Assembly: GCF_024600715.1 (NCBI RefSeq)
Contig: NZ_CP102332.1
Location: 5,952,001 to 6,016,000 of the forward strand
Length of the DNA: 64,000 nt
Direction of reading: 5' to 3'
From: Streptomyces changanensis
Lineage (GTDB): Bacteria > Actinomycetota > Actinomycetes > Streptomycetales > Streptomycetaceae
Part shown: in pieces, positions 58,407 through 64,000 of the stretch
Layout: every line of letters begins with the position of its first letter
Numbering within the stretch: the stretch's first letter is position 1
Notes under the pieces: generated by a model
The model's input: only the letters and a program-made list of their open reading frames with translations
What the model was told of the DNA's origin: nothing
Database searches by the model: none
Program-made: the position numbers and the translations under genes

Positions 58407-58598
58407 TCAGCAGCACACCCTGCACCGGGCGTAGTGCTTGGACAGGGCCCGCGCCATGTTCAGCTTCACGCCCTTGGCGATTCGACTGCTCGCCTTCGCG
58501 GGATTCGTGCCCGCATGTCGGTCAGCGTGGCCGTTCAGGACGGCGAGGTCGGTTTCGTACGCGTTCTTCATCCGCTCGAAGCGGTCGCAGGTCTTCAT
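58407..58598 (-). CDS. Small basic protein (63 aa)
   Basis: The ATG (58596-58598) follows AAGGAG and overlaps the DUF2637 stop (ATGA). The product is MKTCDRFERMKNAYETDLAV, then KASSRIAKGVKLNMARALSK and HYARCRVCC. The first Cys and the final CRVCC could bind a metal. It lies between DUF2637 and MobC-like genes. Unknown function. Confidence 0.6.
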   Translation of the reverse strand: MKTCDRFERMKNAYETDLAVLNGHADRHAGTNPAKASSRIAKGVKLNMARALSKHYARCRVCC

Positions 58599-59584
58599 CG
58601 AACGGCTCCTTCAGAGGAAGAGGGGGCGGTGGCGGCACGCACGCGAGCCAGGACCGGACCCAGGTGCTCGTTGCCGAGGGTGATTCCCCGGCGACGCATG
58701 ATCGTCCTGAGCTGCGCCCGGGTGATCTGCTTGTTGTTGTCTTCACGCAGTACTTCGGGGACATGAGGGAGGACCAGCTCGACGACCTCGTCTTCGGACA
58801 GACGGCGCGGTCCGGATTGGGGCCGCCGGCCAGCCTGAACCTTGGCCCGGACCGTCCGTGGACGTGCCGGTCCGGGACGCCCACGCCGTGGTCCGCTTCG
58901 CTCTGGACCGCTGGGGGCGCTGGTCCGTCCGCTCGGTCCGGGTTCGGGGGCGGTGTGGTCCGGGTCCTGGTCCGGGTCCGGTCCGGGTTCGGGGGTGGCG
59001 TGGTCCGGGTCCGGTCCGGGTTCCGGGGTGGCGCGGTCCGGGTCCGGTCCGGGTTCGGGGACGGCGTGGTTTGGGTCAGCCGTCGTGTCAGCGGCATTCC
59101 GGACCGCCGGTTCCGGTGTGCCCTCACGGTCGGCTTCGTCCGTGTCCGGGAGCGGCCGGGCGACCCGCTGGTGAATCTGCCGCATCAGCACGCCGAAGGC
59201 CAGCATCGCCCCGGTGGGTGGGACGGCAGCGACCACGTAGTCCAAGAGCGGGACCGGACCGGGGGCCGTGCCGCTGACGCCGAAGACGTTCAGGGCGATT
59301 GAGCCGACGGATCCGGTGACGGTCACGCCGACGGCCCACCAGTCCGTCACCCGGCGCAGTCCGGCTCGCAGCATGAGGAGCTCTCCGGCGACGATGAACG
59401 CGTCCAACGTCGCCGGCCACGCCCACTGCCGGATAGGGGAGTTGGCCAGTCCGTGCCGCCCTGCGACCTCGGCGAGGTGGGCGTAGGAGAGCCAGAAGCC
59501 CGCCACGGTGAGGACGGTGATCACGGTGCCGGCCGCGACCAGGGCGTAGCGGTCGGCGATCTGCTCGGTGGTCTCCTCGGTCAA
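58595..59584 (-). CDS. DUF2637 (Spd-like) membrane protein
   Basis: The 329-residue protein starts at TTG 59582-59584 behind GGGAG. Four membrane segments fill residues 12-135, with LSYAHLAEVAGRHGL and WAWPATLDAFIVAGELLMLR, the DUF2637 signature of Streptomyces plasmid transfer and replication loci. A long Pro/Asp-rich repeat region follows (about six PDPD-x-ATPEPG units). The C-terminal domain includes VVELVLPHVPEVLREDNNKQ and RAQLRTIMRRRGITLGN, a likely winged helix. The family is linked to plasmid spread in mycelium (SpdB-like). It lies downstream of whiB. Confidence 0.82.
   Translation of the reverse strand: MTEETTEQIADRYALVAAGTVITVLTVAGFWLSYAHLAEVAGRHGLANSPIRQWAWPATLDAFIVAGELLMLRAGLRRVTDWWAVGVTVTGSVGSIALNVFGVSGTAPGPVPLLDYVVAAVPPTGAMLAFGVLMRQIHQRVARPLPDTDEADREGTPEPAVRNAADTTADPNHAVPEPGPDPDRATPEPGPDPDHATPEPGPDPDQDPDHTAPEPGPSGRTSAPSGPERSGPRRGRPGPARPRTVRAKVQAGRRPQSGPRRLSEDEVVELVLPHVPEVLREDNNKQITRAQLRTIMRRRGITLGNEHLGPVLARVRAATAPSSSEGAVR
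58930..59062 (-). repeat. Tandem repeats in the DUF2637 gene
   Basis: Tandem units with GGTCCGGGTCCGGTCCGGGT as core recur at about 45-base spacing and encode the PEPGPDPDxATPEPG repeats. Such repeats can vary in number by slippage or recombination. The encoded linker is acidic and Pro-rich and probably disordered. Confidence 0.65.
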
Positions 59585-59638
59585 CAGCTCCCTTTCGGCG
59601 CGGGGTCATGGTGAGGTTGGTGGTGAGGTGGCGGGAGG

Positions 59639-60253
59639 TCATGCCGCCTTCTTCAGTGCCTCGATCAGGCCGTGGGTCTGGGCCTGGCTCGGCACTTGGC
59701 AGAACGTTTCCTCTGTGGCGGTGGCCGTGTCGCTGTCGCCCTCGGTGGGGGGTGTCCAGTACCGGTCGCGGTCCGCGATGGCGTGGCCGGCGTCTCGCAG
59801 CAGGTCGCGTGCGTGGTCCAGGTCGATGCCGAATGCGTAGGCCAGGCGCTCGGGGGCCCATCCGCGGACGTAGGCGTGACGAGTGACAGCGTCGCGCTCG
59901 GCGGCGGTGAGGTGGACGTCCCGGCCCATGATCGCGGCGCGCACCCGGGTGTAGTCGAGGCGCTTGGCGACCTTGGCGTGCCAGGGCCGGCGCTCGGCCT
60001 CGGTCAGTCCGCCCCACATGCCCCAGCGGATGTCGTTGTCCAGGGCGTGGGTGAAGCAGTCCTGGCGTACGGGGCAGGTACCGCAGATCGTCTTGGCCTC
60101 GGCGATATCGGCGTGGGCGCGCGGGGCGGAGAAGAACAGGCGGTCGGCCTCGTCGGCCTCCAGATCGCGACAGGCTCCGCGGGCATGCCAGGAGATGTCG
60201 GCGATGCCGCGCAGGCTCGTGTTAAACGTGCTGTTGGTGGTGATGTGGCGCAT
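59639..60253 (-). CDS. WhiB-family iron-sulfur regulator
   Basis: The 204-residue protein has the four WhiB cysteines (C28, then C57, C60 and C66 in ICGTCPVRQDC) and the following FTHALDNDIRWGMWGG motif. They hold a 4Fe-4S cluster, and the GMWGG turn contacts the sigma factor. The C-terminal 120 residues are longer than in most WhiB proteins and contain an HTH-like stretch (ERLAYAFGIDLDHARDLLRD). It probably controls plasmid genes such as mobilisation or replication. The ATG follows GGAG. Confidence 0.9.
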   Translation of the reverse strand: MRHITTNSTFNTSLRGIADISWHARGACRDLEADEADRLFFSAPRAHADIAEAKTICGTCPVRQDCFTHALDNDIRWGMWGGLTEAERRPWHAKVAKRLDYTRVRAAIMGRDVHLTAAERDAVTRHAYVRGWAPERLAYAFGIDLDHARDLLRDAGHAIADRDRYWTPPTEGDSDTATATEETFCQVPSQAQTHGLIEALKKAA

Positions 60254-60365
60254 GGGTGGTTCTCCAGGGGGCCGCCGGGCAGGCGGGAGCGGCGCGGTCG
60301 CGCCGGCAGGTGCCGGCGGCCAGCTCGGTGCCGGGCGCCGGGAAGCGGGTGAAGCGCGGGGGCCG

Positions 60366-61130
60366 TCAGGCGGCGGCGCGGAAGCGGCGGTCGGGACCGT
60401 CGAGGTGGACCGGGGTGCACATGCCGGACAGGCGGGAGAGCACGCGGTCGCCGACCTTGTCACGCAGAACCGGCAGGCGGGGGTCCATCCGTTCGGTGCG
60501 GACGGGGGCCAGGTTGGTCGTGATGATCGTCGGCAGGCGGTGCTCGCTGCGCCAGTTGAGCAGGCGGAAGGTGATCTCCTCGTTCCACTCGCTGCTCTTG
60601 GCCGCGCCGAGGTCGTCCAGGAGCAGCAGCGGCGCCCGTACGATCCGCCGCAGCAGGTACTCCGGATCGAGCCCGCCCCGGGCTCGCATCGCACCGTAGA
60701 GGTCGGCGGCTGTCGTTGCCTGCCACCGCACGCCGCACCCCGCGGCGGTCAGGGCCCGGATCGCGCCATACGCCTGGTGCGTCTTGCCGGCACCCGTGGG
60801 CCCCCACAGCAGGAGGCTGCGGCCGTGCGTGATCTCTCGCTGGCCGGCGGAGCCGAAGTGCGGGACGAGGGGGCTGGCGGCGTGGCCGACGGCGCTCTCG
60901 GCGATGGCGCGCACCCACTGGGCGACCGCCGGGTGCTCGGCCTGGGCGTCCCGGTATTCGTACGGGATGCGCTCCTGGGCGGCTTCCAGCGCGGGTATCG
61001 GCTCGGGGGTGTCGGCGAGGGGCGTCGCGGTGTTGAGGGCGATGCCGCGTTCGGCGAGCTTGCGCTGCATCCAGGCCACCGCCGGGTTGTCGGCGGCCGT
61101 CTGCGGGTCGTCGAGGCGCGTGCGGATCAC
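60366..61130 (-). CDS. DnaC/IstB-like helicase-loader ATPase
   Basis: The 254-residue product has Walker A LLLWGPTGAGKTH, Walker B APLLLLDDLGAAKSSEW and a sensor-1-like PTIITTNLAP, plus an arginine-finger-like SRLSGM region. The N-terminal 60 residues may bind helicase. This is the DnaC/IstB AAA+ subclass, which loads the replicative helicase at origins. The GTG start overlaps the initiator gene's stop. Together they form an O-P-like pair. Confidence 0.86.
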   Translation of the reverse strand: MIRTRLDDPQTAADNPAVAWMQRKLAERGIALNTATPLADTPEPIPALEAAQERIPYEYRDAQAEHPAVAQWVRAIAESAVGHAASPLVPHFGSAGQREITHGRSLLLWGPTGAGKTHQAYGAIRALTAAGCGVRWQATTAADLYGAMRARGGLDPEYLLRRIVRAPLLLLDDLGAAKSSEWNEEITFRLLNWRSEHRLPTIITTNLAPVRTERMDPRLPVLRDKVGDRVLSRLSGMCTPVHLDGPDRRFRAAA

Positions 61131-62239
61131 AGGGCGACTCCGAAGGTACCGGTGGGCTCGGTGGGGTTCAGGTACGGCGTGTACGCGGGGGAGGCGGCGG
61201 CCCAGGGGCCCGCGCCGGAGGCGGAGGACGGGCCGGAGCCGACCGGTGTGGTCGGCAGCGCGTTCAACGCCTCGTTGACCAGGCTCGGCAGGACGCTCGG
61301 ATGCAGGCCCTTGGTCCGCAGCCGTTCTAGGGCGGGGCGCAGCGCGTCCGGCTCGAAGCCTTCGTCCAGCAGCTGTCGGATCTCCCTGCCCAGGTGACCG
61401 AGGAAATTTCTCGGAGGTCGGCGGCTGCATCCACGCAGGTACTCGGCCATCAGCCGCTTCGCCGACCACTCGCCGGCGTCGGCGGAATCCAGCACGTCCG
61501 CCGGAGAGGATCCGGGCGCGGGCGCCTCGCGCCCCCTACGGGAAGATCCAGGATCCAAGATCCTAGATCCAGTGCGTGAGCCCTCCGTGAACGTGGCGGC
61601 CGTCACACCCTCGCTCCGCTCAGGACCGCTGTCACCTGCGGTTTTCTTACCGCGGCCTGTAACGTGCGGCAGCGCGGGCGGAGTGGCTTCGATCACTTCG
61701 GTGGATCGGGCCGCATCGCCGGGGGAATCCGGCGCAGCCGAGCGGATGAGGACTCCGTGAGCGTTCACGGAGCCGCCCGCGGGCGAGGGGCCTGCCGGCG
61801 GCTCGGCGGACGGCTGGGCCGCCGAGCGACCGTTGTCCGAGCGGGTCGGCGACGGGCACTGCGTGCGCCCGCACCCGCCGCACGCCTTCGCCGCGTCGTG
61901 CACGGGACAGCGGGGGAGACGGGAAGCCGAGGGGCGGTTGATCTTCTGGTGCCGGTCCCACGTCACGATGTGCAACCACGTCTTGCCGTCGCAGCCGGTG
62001 TACCGGCAGATCAAGCCCCGATCGGCCAGCTGCTCCAGATCATGGGCGACGTGAGCCGGAGTGTGGTCAGGCCGAAGGGCCCACAGCCGCCCGGCGACGA
62101 TGGCCGGCAGGTCGCGATGTCGTCCTGCATCGTCGGCGTGGGTCAGCAGGCCGATGAAGGTCAACACCGCCGTCACGTCCACGGACGCCAAGTCCTCCGA
62201 CTCGAACGCTTCCGGCTTGATGGTGCGAATACGGGCCAT
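61127..62239 (-). CDS. Replication initiator with N-terminal winged helix
   Basis: The 370-residue product begins MARIRTIKPEAFESEDLASV, followed by VLTFIGLLTHADDAGRHRDL. This is the typical start of phage and plasmid replication/DnaD-like initiators of Actinobacteria. A small zinc-type cluster (CPVHDAAKACGGCGRTQC) lies near residue 110. The long, low-complexity middle leads to a C-terminal helical domain (SAKRLMAEYLRGCSRRPPRN and PSVLPSLVNEALNALP). It should recognise the origin and recruit the downstream helicase loader. GAGGTCTG precedes the ATG, and a 36-residue ORF overlaps it from upstream. Confidence 0.82.
   Translation of the reverse strand: MARIRTIKPEAFESEDLASVDVTAVLTFIGLLTHADDAGRHRDLPAIVAGRLWALRPDHTPAHVAHDLEQLADRGLICRYTGCDGKTWLHIVTWDRHQKINRPSASRLPRCPVHDAAKACGGCGRTQCPSPTRSDNGRSAAQPSAEPPAGPSPAGGSVNAHGVLIRSAAPDSPGDAARSTEVIEATPPALPHVTGRGKKTAGDSGPERSEGVTAATFTEGSRTGSRILDPGSSRRGREAPAPGSSPADVLDSADAGEWSAKRLMAEYLRGCSRRPPRNFLGHLGREIRQLLDEGFEPDALRPALERLRTKGLHPSVLPSLVNEALNALPTTPVGSGPSSASGAGPWAAASPAYTPYLNPTEPTGTFGVAL
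61545..61572. repeat. Four tandem GATCC repeats inside the initiator gene
   Basis: Four 7-base units GATCC(A/T)(G/A) follow one another directly. They lie in a local dip in GC within the initiator's low-complexity middle, encoding SRILDPGSS. Direct repeats inside an initiator gene occur at lambda-type origins, where O binds within its own gene. The 7-base period is short for classical iterons. Confidence 0.45.
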
Positions 62240-62349
62240 CAGACCTCAACCCCGTTCCGGGCGGACCGGAAGGAGCAGGACGACGGTGTCCGTCGCGCGG
62301 TCCGCGGCGCCGACCCCGGAGGGCAGCTTTCGCGCAGGGCCGTGCTCAT
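62239..62349 (-). CDS. Leader ORF (36 aa) coupled to the replication initiator
   Basis: ATG 62347-62349 stands eight bases after GGGAG. The frame encodes MSTALRESCPPGSAPRTARR and further Arg/Ser-rich residues ending NGVEV. Its TGA shares a base with the initiator ATG (TGATG), so termination could re-start translation on the initiator. It may control Rep synthesis, as leader ORFs do in many plasmids. The peptide has no recognised function. Confidence 0.5.
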   Translation of the reverse strand: MSTALRESCPPGSAPRTARRTPSSCSFRSARNGVEV

Positions 62350-62425
62350 GCAAAACTCTCCCTGTAGTACAGCCGCAGCCGGTGTTGCCCGTGGGAAGGG
62401 CCGGCGCGGCGATGACGGGTCGGTC

Positions 62426-62575
62426 TCTCCACCGTTGCCTCGGCTGGAGATAGGACTCTTCGCGATCGGCGCCTGGGAGTTGCCTCTCCCGGGCGCCGCA
62501 GCGTTTTCAGGCTCTCTCTGTGCGGTGTTTCACGTATCCCTTCCGTCGTCGCCGGGTTGCCTCCCGGGGACGACG
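62426..62575 (-). promoter_or_regulatory. Three hairpins with identical hexaloops upstream of the replication operon
   Basis: Three stem-loops carry the same loop, TTGCCT on the plus strand (AGGCAA in the replication transcript). Hairpin A (62426-62450) pairs TCTCCACCG with CGGCTGGAGA, one bulge. Hairpin B (62468-62497) pairs GGCGCCTGGGAG with CTCCCGGGCGCC, one wobble. Hairpin C (62544-62575) pairs CGTCGTCGCCGGG with CCCGGGGACGACG, one mismatch. The stems differ in sequence while the loop is constant. They lie 77-226 bases before the leader ORF. The rest of the gene-free stretch 62350-63021 shows no convincing gene. Confidence 0.6.
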
Positions 62576-63021
62576 AACATACGTAGACCGCCCGCACAAG
62601 TCCATGCTTGGCACTGGAGGCCGTTAAAGGCCGCCTCGTTCGGAGGTGGTAACCGGTGAATGGCTGGTCCTTCTCCCAGCGCGCACCCTTGCTGCGTCAC
62701 CACCGATGATCTCTCTCCCTGCCTCGCTCGGCGGGATCGTCACGCCGGGCTGTCCTGTTGATGACCAGGATTTAAACCTTCCGGAAGAACCAACGTCAAC
62801 GTCGGTTTCCCCCTGAGTTACGCGCGTAGAGACGCCTTGGTCTAGTCCTCTCGCGACGCCCCGGTGAGGGGTAACTTCCCTGTCCGATAAAGGAAATGCG
62901 TCAAGGTGGGAGCACTGCGTTCCGATTGCGAGGGACATGTGAAGGCCAGGGTGTCGGCGTGGAAGAAAAAACCGGCAATAAGTTGCCGGTTTCAGAACCG
63001 GAAATCGCCTGCCGGTTTTAT

Positions 63022-63052
63022 GTCCGTTTCGGGACTGAACGCCGCGATATTG
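63022..63052 (-). promoter_or_regulatory. Degenerate promoter/operator element, copy 4 (leftward)
   Basis: On the minus strand CAATATCGCGGCG is followed, ten bases after the CAATATC box, by GTCCCGAAACGGAC. This resembles the left part and core of operator copies 1-3 (CAATATAGCGGCG and CCGAAACCGG). Nearby lie CCGGTTTCAGAACCGG and CCGGCAATAAGTTGCCGG (62970-63002), two further palindromes. It points toward the replication operon 700 bases away and also lies 220 bases before the divergent HTH gene, so it may control either. Confidence 0.45.
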
Positions 63053-63270
63053 CGAGTCGATCGCAACCTACGCAACCGTAGGAATGTGTCCTGGGTCACC
63101 GCACCTCGACGGCTCGATTCCAAGCTCTCAAAATGATCTCGTATTCTGGATTGGAGGCAGGGGAGGGCCGGCGCGCAGAGCGTGGTCCCTCCCTTTTGTG
63201 TTGCCTCAACTCGGGGAACGGCAAGCCCTCTACGCGAGGGAAGCGACACCAGAGGAGCGAGGAGAAGCGG

Positions 63271-64000
63271 ATGGGCGCCAGAGAGCCCCTCCCGGATCAC
63301 GGGGGTACCGGGGACGAGACCGGCGAGGTCGCGCGGAGCAGCCGGGAGGCTGCATCTGCTGGCCGGGTCCCCAAGGAGGACGCGCAGGCGCCGTGGGCCG
63401 GGCAGCTCATGGGTTTCGCCGGACAGCTGAAGTCCTGGCGCAAGGTCGCCGGCCATCGGCGCGGGCGGCGTGTCACGCAGGAAGAATGTGCCACCGCAGT
63501 CGAAAGGTCGGAACGCTGGTGGCGCGACCTGGAGCGCGGTGATGGCAGGAACCGCCTCGACCGTGACCAGTGCGACAAGCTGGCCGAGCTGCTGCAGCTC
63601 GACCGCGATGAATATCACGCGCTCCTGCTCTACAACAACCTCGGGCACACGGCCACCTCGGCGGACGCCAGCGGAACCGTCGACCCACGAGTCCGCAGCG
63701 GCCTTCGACTGCTTATCGACAAGCAGATGCCGAGCCCGACCTACCTGTGTGACGCCAACTGGAACATCGTCGGGTACAACGCGGCGATGGCAGAGTGGTG
63801 GCCCTGGGTGCTCGAACCCGGCGCCAACCTCATGCGCTGGGCCCTGACGACCCAGGAGGCCCGTGCCCAGTACCACGACTGGAACCGGCACGCCACCGAG
63901 TACGTCAAGATGTTGAAGTTCGCCCTTGCCGGTAGGGGTGACTCGGCCGAGCTCATGGAGCTCATCGGTGACGTGTGCAAGGACCCGAAGGTCAGGCACA
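63271..64000 (+). CDS. MmyB-like helix-turn-helix regulator, C-terminus outside window
   Basis: ATG 63271-63273 follows GAGGAG by a few bases. The frame stays open to the window end (243 codons). After about 45 disordered residues an XRE-type HTH follows: MGFAGQLKSWRKVAGHRRGR, RVTQEECATAVERSERWWRD and LERGDGRNRLDRDQCDKLAE. A C-terminal ligand-binding domain of the MmyB type starts at PSPTYLCDANWNIVGYNAAM, then AEWWPWVLEPGANLMRWALT. It may bind the palindromes just upstream and control the regulon of operator copies 1-4, but that is inferred from position only. Confidence 0.78.
   Translation, partial: MGAREPLPDHGGTGDETGEVARSSREAASAGRVPKEDAQAPWAGQLMGFAGQLKSWRKVAGHRRGRRVTQEECATAVERSERWWRDLERGDGRNRLDRDQCDKLAELLQLDRDEYHALLLYNNLGHTATSADASGTVDPRVRSGLRLLIDKQMPSPTYLCDANWNIVGYNAAMAEWWPWVLEPGANLMRWALTTQEARAQYHDWNRHATEYVKMLKFALAGRGDSAELMELIGDVCKDPKVRH

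Noticed and set aside
58320..58410. Possible oriT upstream of the MobC-like gene
   Set aside because: No convincing inverted repeat with a nick-type core could be seen; position alone is not enough.
58930..59062. Tandem repeats considered as a CRISPR array or iterons
   Set aside because: The units lie in frame in the DUF2637 gene, encode a regular Pro/Asp linker and have no unique spacers.
62346..62597. Minus-strand open frame across the three hairpins
   Set aside because: It is Arg/Ser/Pro-rich, has no ribosome site at its start and overlaps the structured leader; the hairpins explain the sequence better.
1..64000. tRNA, rRNA, CRISPR, integrase and attachment sites
   Set aside because: None were recognised by eye on either strand; without them the choice between plasmid and integrated element stays open.

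Overview
The window looks like part of a large conjugative plasmid, or a plasmid-like integrative element, from Streptomyces or a close relative. The DNA is very GC-rich with GC-ending codons. It carries actinobacterial marker families: a WhiB regulator, DUF2637 (Spd-like), DUF317, DUF4913, an SCO6880-type protein and an MmyB-type HTH regulator. It also has LAxTG sortase-anchored surface proteins. No rRNA, tRNA, CRISPR array, integrase or partition genes were recognised.

Layout. (1) 1-27552, minus strand: a tightly packed leftward block with many ATGA/GTGA overlaps. From its promoter-distal end it holds a DnaB-N-domain protein, a C5 DNA methyltransferase, a PP-loop (PAPS-reductase-like) protein, the VirD4-like coupling protein, and many small cargo genes, several with DUF317 domains. 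It continues with a degenerate relaxase-like gene, an MFS transporter, a family 2 glycosyltransferase and then the core of a type IV secretion system: VirB4, SCO6880, TrbL/VirB6-like, VirB8-like, a small VirB2-like membrane protein and an NlpC/P60 muralytic enzyme. (2) 27553-28183: a divergent control region with three four-residue mini-ORFs and a long inverted repeat. (3) 28184-42809, plus strand: a DNA methyltransferase, DUF4913, a RelE-like protein, further cargo genes paralogous to the left arm, a second MFS transporter and two sortase-anchored surface proteins. (4) About 42870-51925: an accessory island of lower GC with two HEPN-motif genes, a Tn3-family element carrying only a transposase, and an unfamiliar four-gene operon that includes a CoiA/PD-(D/E)XK-like protein. 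(5) 52222-53758: plasmid-type cargo again, ended by a strong hairpin. (6) 53908-62349, minus strand: a lipoprotein, the relaxase and MobC-like partner, DUF2637, WhiB, a DnaC-like helicase loader and a winged-helix replication initiator. These lie behind a long leader with three hairpins sharing one hexaloop. (7) 63271 onward, plus strand: an MmyB-like HTH regulator that runs off the window.

How it may work together. The relaxase and MobC-like protein should nick and pilot DNA to the VirD4 coupling protein and the T4SS. NlpC/P60 would open the peptidoglycan and the LAxTG proteins could aid contact with recipients. Three near-identical promoter/operator elements (15187-15238, 28979-29030, 32947-32998) and a degenerate fourth (63022-63052) suggest one regulon over both cargo arms and perhaps replication. 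Most small cargo proteins, and the relaxase, end in a Pro/Ala-rich tail with a terminal arginine, whereas the secretion core and replication proteins do not. A shared T4SS export signal is one testable explanation. A second recurring trait is near-cognate initiation: several genes have a strong Shine-Dalgarno sequence placed before CTG, ATT or ATC and no canonical start nearby. Three genes carry single-base frameshifts and one an in-frame amber codon.
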